NCBI GenBank assembly: GCA_039830055.1
Contig: CP140043.1
Coordinates: forward strand, 124,001-188,000
DNA: 64,000 nucleotides
Direction of reading: 5' to 3'
DNA from: Buchnera aphidicola (Schlechtendalia peitan)
GTDB taxonomy: Bacteria > Pseudomonadota > Gammaproteobacteria > Enterobacterales > Enterobacteriaceae
The position numbers and the translations under genes were made by a program. The notes beneath the pieces were generated by a model, which saw only the letters and a list, made by a program, of their open reading frames with translations, was not told the origin of the DNA and ran no database searches. Each line of letters starts with the position of its first letter. The stretch's first letter is position 1. Positions 19,899-30,212 of the stretch are shown piece after piece.

Positions 19899-20513
19899 TT
19901 ATTTTCTATTTTTTTTTAAAATTTTCCAAACAATCCAAAAACTTATCCAAATGAGTATAATAAATGAAAATAAAAAGATTTTAAAGTATTCATTTTCTGT
20001 TATTTGTGCGGTATTAATAGCTATTCCAGTTATAATTCCTGGAAAAAAATATATAGGTGGCCATAATATACATCCAAATATAGTATATGAAAAAAATTTT
20101 TTTAATGATACATTTAACATACCACAAACCATAGGAATCAAAGGTCTAGTAGGACCAACAAATTTTCCTAAAATGATTGTAAACATAGTATATTTATTTA
20201 AAGTAGATGTTATTTTTTTTAGAATTGTTTTATTATTTTTTAATAAGTAGAAATTATTTAAATATTTTTTAAATTTCCAGCCAAGATAATATGAAATTGA
20301 ATCCCCACATATACAACCAATAAATCCTGCTATCCAAGATGGGTAAAAATTTAATGTTCCATTTCCAATTAAGGTACCTAGAGCTGCCATAAATATTATT
20401 CCTGGTAGAAATAAACCTACTAATGCTAAAGACTCTAGAAATGCTACTGTTATTATTATAGGAAATGAATATAAAACAGATTTCGTTATTAAATATAAAA
20501 ACCAGTCTTCCAT
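19899..20513 (-). CDS. yabI: YabI, DedA/SNARE-associated family membrane protein, shortened C-terminus
   Basis: Polytopic inner-membrane protein of the DedA family, implicated in membrane lipid and proton-gradient homeostasis. Starting at ATG 20513 it aligns with E. coli YabI from residue 1; a GTG at 20534 adds seven residues without support. Family blocks are AFLESLALVGLFLPG, GDSISYYLGWKFKK, GKFVGPTRPLIPMVCGM and LWPPIYFFPGI. The product is about 204 residues against about 254 in E. coli: the last hydrophobic region is missing, while the conserved core is complete. It is convergent with rplY. Confidence 0.88.
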   Translation of the reverse strand: MEDWFLYLITKSVLYSFPIIITVAFLESLALVGLFLPGIIFMAALGTLIGNGTLNFYPSWIAGFIGCICGDSISYYLGWKFKKYLNNFYLLKNNKTILKKITSTLNKYTMFTIILGKFVGPTRPLIPMVCGMLNVSLKKFFSYTIFGCILWPPIYFFPGIITGIAINTAQITENEYFKIFLFSFIILIWISFWIVWKILKKNRK

Positions 20514-21079
20514 ATCTTCTCGTTTTTTATTCACAAAAGAATTAAATGATTATAGAGTGTATTATAGTGAACAATGTTTAGAAATTCTTAGAAAAGTTTA
20601 TGTGAATATTTTAATTTTATGTAAAAAGTTGACATGTTTAAATGAAAATTATGTGTTTTTTGATATTTATTAGATTGTGAAATATTTTTTATAATGTATT
20701 ATTAAAAAATAATACTACGAGATGTTATTTAGAATTAATTATATGTATAGTATACAAAATTATTTATAATCTCAAGTAATATATTGTTGAAGTTTTAATT
20801 ATATTAATTTAATATTTCTGTAGTATTCATCAATAAATGATATTTTTACGATTAAACATCGTATATTTAAAGTTAAAAAGAGTTAAATTATTTTAGTCTG
20901 TTAAATTTTTTTATAAAATTTTAGTGTGTATTTTAAAAAAATATTTTTAAAATTATTATATATATAGTTTTTAAAATTTTTTTGTTAATTATAGAAAACT
21001 TGATTCACGTTAATATAAAATATGTTATAGTAATGAATATTATTAAAATATTTTTTATTATAGCGCGCTATTTAATAAT
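20514..21079. other. Divergent yabI/ksgA spacer
   Basis: 566 AT-rich bases. In E. coli pdxA and surA precede ksgA; no remnant of either could be read. The only distinct element is the GC-rich palindrome at 21060-21071. Confidence 0.55.
21060..21071. promoter_or_regulatory. 12-bp palindrome ATAGCGCGCTAT just before ksgA
   Basis: A perfect palindrome with a GCGCGC core, very unusual in this AT-rich DNA, ends 8 bases before the ksgA ATG where a Shine-Dalgarno would be expected and none is seen. It may be a protein-binding site, or chance. Confidence 0.3.
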
Positions 21080-21880
21080 ATGATTAAATTTACTTATAAT
21101 AAACACTGCGTTAAAAAGAGGTTAGGGCAAAACTTTTTAATAAATAATGATGTTATAAACAATATTATTAGTAGTATTAGTCCTAAGAGCACAGATGTAA
21201 TGGTAGAAATTGGTCCCGGTTTAGGTGCACTCACTGATCATATTTATAATATTGTACATAAGCTATTTGTGATAGAATATGATAATGATTTAGTGACTAA
21301 GTTATTAATTGCGTATAGTAATATAAAAAATTTAGAAATTTTTTTTAAAAATGTATTAGAATTTGATTTTTTTCGAATAGGCAATAATTATTATAATTCT
21401 ATACGAGTTTTTGGAAATTTACCGTATAATATTTCAGTTTCAATATTATTGCATCTTTTCAAATACAATAATATTGTCGACATACATTGTATGTTTCAGA
21501 AAGAAGTGGCAGATCGTTTATTAGCTTGTCCTGGTACAAAAAATTATGGAAGATTAAGTATTATTTCGCAATATTATTGTAATATAACACGCTTATTTGA
21601 TGTTTATCCTCAGTCTTTTCGACCTATTCCTAAGATTAATTCTACTTTTTTAAGATTATCTCCTCATAAAAAATATTCATGTTCCATGAAAAATATAAAA
21701 CATTTAATTAAAATTGTTACCCTAGCGTTTAGAAATAGAAGAAAAATTTTAAAAAATAGTTTATCTGAGTTATTTAATGAAAATACATTAATAAATTTAA
21801 AAATTAATCCTATGTTACGTGCTGAGAATTTATCAGTAAAACAATATTGTTATTTATCAAATTATATTAGTTCATTATAA
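21080..21880 (+). CDS. ksgA: 16S rRNA adenine dimethyltransferase KsgA
   Basis: SAM-dependent enzyme that dimethylates two adjacent adenines near the 3' end of 16S rRNA during 30S maturation. The 266 residues compare with 273 in E. coli. Motifs: RLGQNFLIN (about 15-23), the SAM-binding VEIGPGLGALT, catalytic NLPYN, and the C-terminal domain with FRNRRKILKNSL. In E. coli apaG lies between ksgA and apaH; here the gap is 59 bases and apaG is gone. Confidence 0.96.
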   Translation: MIKFTYNKHCVKKRLGQNFLINNDVINNIISSISPKSTDVMVEIGPGLGALTDHIYNIVHKLFVIEYDNDLVTKLLIAYSNIKNLEIFFKNVLEFDFFRIGNNYYNSIRVFGNLPYNISVSILLHLFKYNNIVDIHCMFQKEVADRLLACPGTKNYGRLSIISQYYCNITRLFDVYPQSFRPIPKINSTFLRLSPHKKYSCSMKNIKHLIKIVTLAFRNRRKILKNSLSELFNENTLINLKINPMLRAENLSVKQYCYLSNYISSL

Positions 21881-21939
21881 TTTTAATCACTTTTAATAAT
21901 ATAAAAAAAATTATAAAAAAATATTTTTGGGTAAAATTT

Positions 21940-22773
21940 ATGAGTACATATTTTGTAGGTGATATACATGGATGTTATAATGAATTGATGCAATTGTTAG
22001 AACGAGTTTCTTTTGATGAAAAAATAGACCATTTATGGTTAACTGGAGATTTAATAAATAGAGGACCTAATTCTATTGAAGTTCTTCGATTAATTTCTTC
22101 TTTAAATTATAACGCACATGTAGTTTTAGGTAATCATGATCTTAATTTAATTGCTATTTATGACAATATCAAATGTAAAAAATCTATAAATGAGATTATT
22201 GCTAATATATTAAAATCAAAGGATATTGATTATTTAATCCATTGGTTACGTCAAAAACCTTTATTACAAATTGATACAGTAAGAAAAATTATTATGGTTC
22301 ATGCTGGACTTCATCCATTTTGGAATATTCAATTAGCTGAGAGTTATTCAAAAAAGATTCAGTCTATTTTATGCAATAGTAATAATGATGTATCATTTAA
22401 AGATATATTTAATAATTCTATAGTAGAATATACAAATGATGAGTCTAAAGAATTAGAAAGTTTGACTTTTAGTTTAAATGTTTTTACAAAAATGAGGTAT
22501 TGTTATTGTGATGGTACATTAAACATTTACTGTAAACAGTCACCTTCAATAGATACATATCCCATGATACCCTGGTTTTCAATAAGAAATAATAATTTAA
22601 ACGGTTATTTTTTATTTTTTGGTCATTGGGCTTCTTTAAAGAACGATTTAACTCCAAAAAATATTATTGCATTAGATACTGGTTGTTGTTGGGGTGGAAC
22701 GTTAAGCATGTTTAGGTTTGAAGATAATATGTGGTTTTATCAAAAATCTGAAATAATATCAAGAAAAGGATAA
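21940..22773 (+). CDS. apaH: Diadenosine tetraphosphatase (symmetrical)
   Basis: Hydrolyses Ap4A to two ADP. The 277 residues compare with 280 in E. coli. It has the calcineurin-type phosphoesterase signatures GDIHGCYNEL (residues 7-16), GDLINRGPNS and LGNHDLN, plus MVHAGLHP and the C-terminal LDTGCCWGG. It is convergent with folA, with only 16 bases between the stops. Confidence 0.96.
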   Translation: MSTYFVGDIHGCYNELMQLLERVSFDEKIDHLWLTGDLINRGPNSIEVLRLISSLNYNAHVVLGNHDLNLIAIYDNIKCKKSINEIIANILKSKDIDYLIHWLRQKPLLQIDTVRKIIMVHAGLHPFWNIQLAESYSKKIQSILCNSNNDVSFKDIFNNSIVEYTNDESKELESLTFSLNVFTKMRYCYCDGTLNIYCKQSPSIDTYPMIPWFSIRNNNLNGYFLFFGHWASLKNDLTPKNIIALDTGCCWGGTLSMFRFEDNMWFYQKSEIISRKG

Positions 22774-22789
22774 AAATATTATTTTTAAG

Positions 22790-23272
22790 TTATAATCTTT
22801 CCAATATTTGAAATTCAAAATTATAGTTATTGTGCTCACTAATCGCATGATTTTCTGTAAATGTTTTTTTCCATTGTATATGTTTATAATTTGGAAAATA
22901 TGTGTCTCCCTTTATATCTTTTTTTATTATAGTGAGATATAATTTATTAGTAACAGGTAACATTTGAGAATATAGTTTACCGCCACCAATAATCATTATT
23001 TCATTTTTGTTCGCTAATTCAATAGCTTTTTGTATAGAATTTACAAAATATATATTATTGTAATTATGTATATTTTTATTTGTTAAAACTATGTTTTTTC
23101 TCATAGGTAATTTGCACTTTATAGAATCCCAAGTTAATCTCCCCATAATTACACTTTTGTTTATTGTATGTTTTTTAAACCACATTAGATCTAATGGTAA
23201 ATACCAAGGTATAGAATTATTATTTCCAATCACTCGATTTTTTGACATTGCTGCGATAATACTAATATTCAT
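22790..23272 (-). CDS. folA: Dihydrofolate reductase
   Basis: NADPH-dependent reduction of dihydrofolate to tetrahydrofolate; the target of trimethoprim in relatives. 160 residues (E. coli 159). The catalytic acid is Asp28 within PWYLPLDLMWF; the NADPH blocks VIMGRLTW and IIGGGKLY are intact. It lies downstream of carB on the same strand, separated by 59 bases holding a hairpin. Confidence 0.96.
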   Translation of the reverse strand: MNISIIAAMSKNRVIGNNNSIPWYLPLDLMWFKKHTINKSVIMGRLTWDSIKCKLPMRKNIVLTNKNIHNYNNIYFVNSIQKAIELANKNEIMIIGGGKLYSQMLPVTNKLYLTIIKKDIKGDTYFPNYKHIQWKKTFTENHAISEHNNYNFEFQILERL

Positions 23273-23309
23273 ATGTGCAATTCTTGTAGTTGTTTAGTAC
23301 AATTATGTA

Positions 23310-23328
23310 ATTCTATTATTAATAGAAT
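23310..23328 (-). repeat. Inverted repeat after carB
   Basis: ATTCTATTA and TAATAGAAT flank a single base, 3 bases beyond the carB stop. A hairpin would fold with a slightly opened loop. No T run follows, so this may be an mRNA 3'-end or processing structure between carB and folA rather than an intrinsic terminator. Confidence 0.45.
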
Positions 23329-23331
23329 ATA

Positions 23332-26300
23332 TTAAGTTTTATTTTTAAGAATTGTTTGATGTCTTTTTTGTAAAGACATTATGTTATTGATTGGGCATTC
23401 TTTTATAGCTGTAACAGTAGCGAAAGCCCCGTTTAATGTAGTATCATAATGTACTTGGTATTGTAATGCATTTTGACAAATTGTTTTGGAATCCATTATT
23501 GCTTGATTACAATCACTAGTATTGACTATATAAGTATATTCACCATTTTTAATTCGATCTTGTATATGTGGTCTTCTTTCGTTTACCTTGCTTACTATTC
23601 TAACTTTAATTGCATGTTTTTGTAATACCCTCGCTGTTCCTATTGTTGCATCTAATTTAAATCCAATTTTTACGAGTTTTTTAGCTAAATTTATAATTCT
23701 GGATTTATCATTATTTTTTACAGATAGTAAAGCTCTTCCTGACCGTTTCATATGTGTTTGTGCACCTAACATTGCTTTAGAGAATGCTTCAGAAAAGTTT
23801 TTTCCTATACCCATTACTTCTCCAGTAGATTTCATTTCTGGTCCTAATACGGGAGTAGATTTTGGAAATTTGTTAAAAGGTAATACTACTTCTTTTACTG
23901 AATAGTAAGGTGGAATAATTTCTTTTACGTAACCTTGTTGAAATAAAGTAGTTCCAACCATTACGCGTGCGGCTATTTTTGCTAGTGCGATCCCGGTAGA
24001 TTTTGAAATAAAAGGAATAGTTCTTGATGCTCTAGGATTAACTTCCAATACATATGTTATGTTATTTTTGATTGCAAATTGTACATTCATGAGCCCTTTT
24101 ACAGATAGTTTGAAAGCTAGTTTTTCTACTTGAATTCTGATTATATTTTGTATATTTGAGTTTAGAGTATGTGCAGGTAAAGAACATGCGGAATCCCCGG
24201 AATGTACACCAGCTTGTTCAACGTGCTCCATGATTCCTCCAATTAAGACGTGTGTTCCATCGCAAATAGCATCTACATCTACTTCAATAGCATTGTCTAA
24301 ATAATGATCTAATAAAATTGGATTTTTATTATTAGATGTTACAGTTTTTTTAAAGTAATTTTTTAAATTTTCTTCATCATAAATTACTTCCATAGCTCTT
24401 CCGCCTAAGACATATGATGGTCTAATCATAATTGGATATTTAACTATCTTTGCTTTTAAAAGAGCATCTTTCAAATTTGTTACAGTAGCATTAGCAGGTT
24501 GTATTAATCCTAAAGTAGATACAATTTTTTTAAAATATTTTCTATTTTCTGATTTATCAATAGAATTTGGACTAGTTCCTATTATAGGTACTCCTTCTTT
24601 TTCTAGTGCTTTAGCTAACTTTAGTGGTGTTTGTCCTCCATATTGTACGATGATACCATGAGGTTTTTCTATTCGTACAATATCTAAAATAGATTCCAAT
24701 GTTATTGGTTCGAAATACAGTCTATCCGAAATATCATAATCAGTTGATACAGTTTCTGGATTACAATTTATCATAATAGTTTCGAATCCATCTTCTCTTA
24801 AAGCCAGTGATGCATGAACACAGCAATAATCAAATTCAATTCCTTGTCCTATTCTGTTAGGCCCACTTCCTAAAATGATAATTTTTTTATTATGGTAAAT
24901 AGGTTTAGATTCACATTCATCTTCCCATGTAGAATACATATAAGCAGTTTCGCTTTCGAATTCTGCTGAACAAGTATCAATTCTTTTATATACTGGATAT
25001 AAATTTAAATCATGTCTGATGTTTCTGATTTCTTTTTCAGATGTATTAGTTAATATACTAATTCTCAAGTCAGAAAATCCTTTTCTTTTTAAAAAACGTA
25101 AACAAGTATAATTAATATTTCTTATATCTATTTTTTTTATATAAGTTTCTAAATCTATTAGTTCTTTAATTTGATTTAGAAACCATTTATCGATTAATGT
25201 GAGATTAAATACATCATTTAAAGACATTCCCATACGAAAAGCGTCCCCAATATACCATAGTCTATCTGATCCAGCCTCTCTTAATTCACGATGAATTGTT
25301 TCAATATTTTTTAGTGTTTTTATGTGGATTTTTGGATCAAATCCACTAGCTCCAATTTCTAATCCCATTATGGCTTTTTGTATAGATTCCTGAAATGTTC
25401 TACCAATAGCCATTACTTCTCCTACAGATTTCATTTGTGTTGTTAATCGATCGTTACATCCTAAAAATTTTTCGAAATTAAATCGTGGTATTTTAGTAAC
25501 TACATAGTCCATAGTAGGTTCAAAAGATGCAGTTACTGTAGATCCTATTAAATCGTTACTTAATTCGTCTAATGTATATCCTACAGCTAATTTTGCTGCA
25601 ACTTTTGCGATTGGAAATCCTGTAGCTTTAGAAGCTAATGCAGATGATCTAGATACACGAGGATTCATTTCGATAACAATCATTTGTCCATTATTAGGAT
25701 TTATAGCAAATTGTACATTAGCTCCACCTGTTTCTACTCCAATTTCTCTCAAAATTGAAATTGATGCATTTCTCATAATTTGATATTCTTTATCTGTCAA
25801 AGTTTGAGCAGGGGATACTGTAATAGAATCTCCAGTATGTATCCCCATAGGATCAACGTTTTCAATTGAACATACAATAATACAATTATCTTTTTTATCC
25901 CTGATGACTTCCATTTCGTATTCTTTCCAACCGATTAGAGATTCATCAATTAATAGTTGTTTAGAAGGAGATAGTTCTAATCCTATTTCACAAATATTTT
26001 TAAATTCTTCATAATTGTATGCTATTCCACCACCACTACCTCCCATTGTAAAAGAAGGTCGGATAATAGCTGGGAATCCTATTTTTTGAATTGCTTTGGA
26101 TGCCATTTCCATGGTATCGGCAATTTCTGATTGTGCAGTATTTAATCCTATTTTTTTTATAGATTTTTCAAATAATTTTCTATTTTCTGCTTTTTCAATA
26201 GATTTAATAGTAGCACCTATAATTTCTACTCGGAATTTTTTTAATATTCCGTGTTTACTAAGATCTAAAATACAATTTAAAGCAGTTTGTCCACCCATGG

Positions 26301-26565
26301 TAGGTAAAATAGCATCTGGTTTCTCTTTTTCAATAATTTTTTGAATAATTTTCCAATGAATAGGTTCAATATATGTAATATGAGCTATATCAGGGTCAGT
26401 CATAATTGTAGCTGGATTTGAATTAATTAAAATGATTTTATATCCTATTTCTTTTAAAGATTTGCATGCTTGAGCTCCAGAATAGTCAAATTCACATGCT
26501 TGTCCAATAATAATTGGTCCAGATCCAAGTATCAAAATAGATTTTATATCGGTACGTTTTGGCAT
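23332..26565 (-). CDS. carB: Carbamoyl-phosphate synthase large subunit
   Basis: Makes carbamoyl phosphate from bicarbonate, ammonia (from CarA) and two ATP, feeding arginine and pyrimidine synthesis. The 1077 residues compare with 1073 in E. coli. The two homologous ATP-grasp halves are both complete: [17 protein letters not shown] at about 14 and the second [15 protein letters not shown] at about 565, then a C-terminal allosteric domain. The start MPKRTDIKS is identical to E. coli; the ATG lies 22 bases inside carA. Arginine supply to the host makes its retention expected. Confidence 0.97.
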   Translation of the reverse strand: MPKRTDIKSILILGSGPIIIGQACEFDYSGAQACKSLKEIGYKIILINSNPATIMTDPDIAHITYIEPIHWKIIQKIIEKEKPDAILPTMGGQTALNCILDLSKHGILKKFRVEIIGATIKSIEKAENRKLFEKSIKKIGLNTAQSEIADTMEMASKAIQKIGFPAIIRPSFTMGGSGGGIAYNYEEFKNICEIGLELSPSKQLLIDESLIGWKEYEMEVIRDKKDNCIIVCSIENVDPMGIHTGDSITVSPAQTLTDKEYQIMRNASISILREIGVETGGANVQFAINPNNGQMIVIEMNPRVSRSSALASKATGFPIAKVAAKLAVGYTLDELSNDLIGSTVTASFEPTMDYVVTKIPRFNFEKFLGCNDRLTTQMKSVGEVMAIGRTFQESIQKAIMGLEIGASGFDPKIHIKTLKNIETIHRELREAGSDRLWYIGDAFRMGMSLNDVFNLTLIDKWFLNQIKELIDLETYIKKIDIRNINYTCLRFLKRKGFSDLRISILTNTSEKEIRNIRHDLNLYPVYKRIDTCSAEFESETAYMYSTWEDECESKPIYHNKKIIILGSGPNRIGQGIEFDYCCVHASLALREDGFETIMINCNPETVSTDYDISDRLYFEPITLESILDIVRIEKPHGIIVQYGGQTPLKLAKALEKEGVPIIGTSPNSIDKSENRKYFKKIVSTLGLIQPANATVTNLKDALLKAKIVKYPIMIRPSYVLGGRAMEVIYDEENLKNYFKKTVTSNNKNPILLDHYLDNAIEVDVDAICDGTHVLIGGIMEHVEQAGVHSGDSACSLPAHTLNSNIQNIIRIQVEKLAFKLSVKGLMNVQFAIKNNITYVLEVNPRASRTIPFISKSTGIALAKIAARVMVGTTLFQQGYVKEIIPPYYSVKEVVLPFNKFPKSTPVLGPEMKSTGEVMGIGKNFSEAFSKAMLGAQTHMKRSGRALLSVKNNDKSRIINLAKKLVKIGFKLDATIGTARVLQKHAIKVRIVSKVNERRPHIQDRIKNGEYTYIVNTSDCNQAIMDSKTICQNALQYQVHYDTTLNGAFATVTAIKECPINNIMSLQKRHQTILKNKT

Positions 26566-27743
26566 TTTTTCTCGTTATTTTTTATATTATAATTATAAGT
26601 TTTGACAAGAGTTATAAACTTTTCAAACAGTGATAATGCATCATGAGGACCAGGACTAGCTTCAGGGTGTCCTTGAAAACTAAACGCATTCTTATTTATT
26701 ATGTGCAATCCTTGTATGCTTCCATCAAAAAGAGAAATATGTGTTATTCGGATGTTATTAGGAAGATTAACAGGATTTACTGTGAAATTATGGTTTTGTG
26801 AAGTAATTATAACATTATTAGAACTTAAATCTTTTACAGGATGATTTCCTCCGTGATGACCAAATTTCATTTTTATTATTTGTGCTCCATTAGCTAAAGC
26901 TAATAGTTGATGTCCTAAGCAAATTCCGAAAATTGGAATATTTATTTCTAAAAGTTTTTTTATAGTGTTAATGGCATATGTGCATGATCTGGGATCTCCT
27001 GGCCCATTTGATAGAAATATTCCATTTGGTGATAATTTTAGTACTTCTTCAGCAGGGGTTTGTGCAGGTACTACTGTTAAATAGCATTGTTTATCTACTA
27101 AAATTCTTAATATATTATGTTTTATTCCAAAATCATATACTACAATATGAATTTTTGGTTTTTTTTGAATATACTTAACAATTTTACTTTTATAAATTTG
27201 TACTTGTCCCTTGTTCCAAATGTAACTGCGTTTCGTACTTGTTACTTTTGTTAGATCTATTTTTTTGTAGTGATTTAAATTTTTAATTTGTTTTAATATT
27301 TTAGAAATTTTAAATGATTTTTCTGAAATAATGCAACCATATTGAGAACCAGATGTTCTGAGTAATTTTGTTAGTTTTCTAGTATCGATATCAGAAATAG
27401 CAATGATTTTATTGTTAATTAAATATGTTAATAAGTCTATTTCACTTCTATAATTACTAGCAGTTATTGATAGGTCACGAATAATTAATCCTTTTGCATG
27501 AATAATATTAGATTCACAGTCATATTTATTAATTCCAACATTACCTATATGAGGATAAGTAAATGTAATAATTTGATTTAAATAAGATGGATCTGTTAAA
27601 ATTTCTTGATATCCAGTCATAGATGTATTAAATACTATTTCACCGAATGTTTTTCCTGGTACACCTATTGATTTTCCATAGAATACATTTCCATCTTCTA
27701 AAATTACAACTGCGTTTGATAGCGACGTTGTGGATATATCCAA
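26544..27743 (-). CDS. carA: Carbamoyl-phosphate synthase small subunit (glutamine amidotransferase)
   Basis: Hydrolyses glutamine and channels ammonia to CarB. Class I amidotransferase triad blocks are [13 protein letters not shown] (nucleophile Cys) and [12 protein letters not shown] (His and Glu). A TTG at 27743 has GGAG 6 bases upstream; another in-frame TTG at 27755 lacks a ribosome site, so the downstream one is preferred. That gives 399 residues against 382 in E. coli; the extra length is an N-terminal tail and a C-terminal tail that runs 22 bases into carB. The operon's arginine and pyrimidine control sites were not recognised. Confidence 0.95.
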   Translation of the reverse strand: MDISTTSLSNAVVILEDGNVFYGKSIGVPGKTFGEIVFNTSMTGYQEILTDPSYLNQIITFTYPHIGNVGINKYDCESNIIHAKGLIIRDLSITASNYRSEIDLLTYLINNKIIAISDIDTRKLTKLLRTSGSQYGCIISEKSFKISKILKQIKNLNHYKKIDLTKVTSTKRSYIWNKGQVQIYKSKIVKYIQKKPKIHIVVYDFGIKHNILRILVDKQCYLTVVPAQTPAEEVLKLSPNGIFLSNGPGDPRSCTYAINTIKKLLEINIPIFGICLGHQLLALANGAQIIKMKFGHHGGNHPVKDLSSNNVIITSQNHNFTVNPVNLPNNIRITHISLFDGSIQGLHIINKNAFSFQGHPEASPGPHDALSLFEKFITLVKTYNYNIKNNEKKCQNVPI

Positions 27744-27839
27744 GATGTTCTCCAATAAGAATGTACGAGTCTAAATGATTTTAAGTTGACATTGTTATGT
27801 TCTTTTTTTGTGTAGTATTTTAGGACACTAAATATTAAG

Positions 27840-28661
27840 TTATATATTAAGTATGTCAGACATATTAAATAATCCTGATTTTTCTTGTAACATTAACCAT
27901 ATTGCAGCTTTTATAGCTCCTTTTGAAAAAGCTGATCTATCAGTTGCTTTATGCGTAATTTCAATACGTTCTCCTGTATTTGCAAAGATCACTGTATGTT
28001 CTCCTATTATATCTCCAGCACGTATACTAGAAAATCCAATTTCATTTGTACGTCTTTTCTTTATGGAATTTTTTCTTGTATATACAGCTTTTTCATGAAA
28101 ATTCCAATTCATAGTTTTTGATATTATTTTTCCCATTTCTATAGCTGTCCCTGAAGGAGAATCTTTTTTTTCTCGGTGATGTGCATCGATAATTTCGATA
28201 TCAGAATTGTTTCCTATAATAGTAGTAGTTTTTTTAATTAAATGTAGTATTATGTTAATTCCTACACTATAGTTTGGTGAGAGAACAATACCAATGTTCT
28301 TTGATAATGTTTTAATTGTATTTATATGCATTTCAGAAAACCCTGTTGTTCCAATGACAATTTTTTTATTATTTAGTGCACAAATATGTAAATTTTCCAT
28401 TGTACTTGTAGGATTAGTAAAATCTATGAGTAGGTCAAAATCATTAATTATCGATTCTATAGAATCAGTAATAGAAATACCAATATTTCCAATTCCTATG
28501 ATTGTTCCTATGTCTTTGTTAACATGATTATTTCCCTTCTTAACTATAGCAGAATTTAGAGAGGCATATTTATAATGATTTTTATATAATTCCTTGATTA
28601 AATTTTTCCCCATTTTCCCTAATGCGCCTGAAATTGCGATTTTAAATGGTTGAATTTGCAT
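27840..28661 (-). CDS. dapB: 4-hydroxy-tetrahydrodipicolinate reductase
   Basis: NAD(P)H-dependent reduction step of the diaminopimelate/lysine pathway, needed for peptidoglycan and for lysine supply to the host. 273 residues, as in E. coli. N-terminal Rossmann motif ISGALGKMGK (about 9-18), IGTTGF, the catalytic block EIIDAHHREKKDSPSGTA and RAGDIIGEHTV. It is upstream of carA on the same strand with a 96-base gap before the chosen carA start. Confidence 0.97.
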   Translation of the reverse strand: MQIQPFKIAISGALGKMGKNLIKELYKNHYKYASLNSAIVKKGNNHVNKDIGTIIGIGNIGISITDSIESIINDFDLLIDFTNPTSTMENLHICALNNKKIVIGTTGFSEMHINTIKTLSKNIGIVLSPNYSVGINIILHLIKKTTTIIGNNSDIEIIDAHHREKKDSPSGTAIEMGKIISKTMNWNFHEKAVYTRKNSIKKRRTNEIGFSSIRAGDIIGEHTVIFANTGERIEITHKATDRSAFSKGAIKAAIWLMLQEKSGLFNMSDILNI

Positions 28662-28689
28662 TTTATCATTGTCCTGTTTAACAATAAAA

Positions 28690-29634
28690 CTATTTATTGC
28701 ATTTTATATTCTTTAGTATTTTAGGAAGTTGAAAGATAACTTTTTCTTTTAATCCAGACATTTCTATTACAGATTTTTTTTTATTTAAAGTATTAACTAT
28801 TTGTTGGATAACAATATTTGGAGTAGAAGCACCCGCTGTTATTCCGATAGATTTTACATTATGAATCCAAGTATTTAAATTAATGTCATTTTTAGAATCT
28901 ATTAAAATAGATTTTTTTCCTGTATTTTTTGCTAATTCGAAAAGTTGATTAGAATTTGAAGAATTTTTAGAACCTATTACTATTATAAGATCTGATATTT
29001 TAGATAATTCTTTAATAGCGATTTGTCTGTTTGTAGTTGCATAGCAAATATCTGGTTTTTTTGGACTGGTTATATAAGGATATTTTTTTCGTAATATTGC
29101 AATGATAGGATCAATTTTTTCTACGGATAATGTAGTTTGAGTCATCAATACTAATTTTTTTGGATTTTTTATATTTATTTTATAGACATCCGAAATCGAT
29201 TCTACTAAGTGAATTTTACCATTGATGTTTTGGTATTGTCCTAATGCTCCTTCTGTTTCTGGGTGTTTAGAAGTTCCTATAAGTATTACTTCATATCCTA
29301 ATTTGCTAGCGTGTTCTATTTCTTTGTGTACTTTTTTAACTAATGGACATGTTGCATCAACAATTTTGAGTTTTCTTTTTATAGCTTGATTTTTAAAATT
29401 TTTAGATACCCCGTGCGCTGAAAAGATTAAAATTGAACCGTATGGAATAAGATTGATATCTTTATTAAAAATAACTCCTTTTGATTTTAAAGAATTTATT
29501 ATATGAGTATTATGAACTATTTCGTGGTTAACGTAAATAGGTTTTCCCCATATTTTAAGTGCTATATTAACAATTTTAATTGCACGTTTTACACCTGCAC
29601 AAAATCCTCTTGGATTGGCTAAAAAGATATTCAT
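28690..29634 (-). CDS. ispH: 4-hydroxy-3-methylbut-2-enyl diphosphate reductase
   Basis: Last step of the MEP isoprenoid pathway, producing IPP and DMAPP with a 4Fe-4S cluster. 314 residues (E. coli 316). The three cluster cysteines are in GFCAGV (Cys12), DATCPLV and DICYATTNRQ. It pairs functionally with ispE, also in this window. In E. coli fkpB lies between lspA and ispH; here only an 86-base spacer remains. Confidence 0.96.
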   Translation of the reverse strand: MNIFLANPRGFCAGVKRAIKIVNIALKIWGKPIYVNHEIVHNTHIINSLKSKGVIFNKDINLIPYGSILIFSAHGVSKNFKNQAIKRKLKIVDATCPLVKKVHKEIEHASKLGYEVILIGTSKHPETEGALGQYQNINGKIHLVESISDVYKINIKNPKKLVLMTQTTLSVEKIDPIIAILRKKYPYITSPKKPDICYATTNRQIAIKELSKISDLIIVIGSKNSSNSNQLFELAKNTGKKSILIDSKNDINLNTWIHNVKSIGITAGASTPNIVIQQIVNTLNKKKSVIEMSGLKEKVIFQLPKILKNIKCNK

Positions 29635-29720
29635 ATAAATTTTCGAAATAGTAGTGTGAATTAATTATGTATTTTTTATTACAAGTTTTTATAAATATTT
29701 TTAAAATAATAAATACAATT

Positions 29721-30212
29721 TTATTGTTGTTCTTTTATAAAAAAGAAAAAATACATTATTATAATACTTCCTAAAAAAATATTAATGTCTGCTATGTTAA
29801 AAGTAGCAAAATGCCAATTGTTATAGTGAATGTCAATAAAATCTATTACGAATCCAAATCGTATTCTATCTATTAAGTTTCCAATAGCTCCACCAATAAT
29901 TAGAGCATGAGAAATGTTATAGTATATTTTTTTTATAGGAATAATATATAAATTTTTTGATACTATAATAATGGTTATAACATTTATCAAACATAACAGA
30001 TATTTGTTTTTTTTACTAATGTTAGAAAATAAGCTAAATGCTAATCCATAATTATGTGTATGAAAGATATTTAATACTGAATTAATGGACTTTATTTCGA
30101 ACAATGAAAAATGGTTAATAATAAATTGTTTACTTATAAAGTCTAGTGATGATACTAGACTAGTAATGCTTAATAAAATTAATATTTTATTTAAATTTGG
30201 CAGTATTTTCAT
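29721..30212 (-). CDS. lspA: Prolipoprotein signal peptidase (signal peptidase II)
   Basis: Aspartic protease of the inner membrane that cleaves signal peptides from diacylated prolipoproteins. 163 residues (E. coli 164), four membrane segments. The catalytic aspartates are in GNLIDRIRFG and FNIADINIF. The start codon overlaps the ileS stop by one base (TAATG), so translation is probably coupled. LolB in this window is a likely substrate. Confidence 0.95.
   Translation of the reverse strand: MKILPNLNKILILLSITSLVSSLDFISKQFIINHFSLFEIKSINSVLNIFHTHNYGLAFSLFSNISKKNKYLLCLINVITIIIVSKNLYIIPIKKIYYNISHALIIGGAIGNLIDRIRFGFVIDFIDIHYNNWHFATFNIADINIFLGSIIIMYFFFFIKEQQ

Noticed and set aside
19873..20250. 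125-residue plus-strand frame
   Set aside because: It is antisense to the conserved yabI coding sequence.
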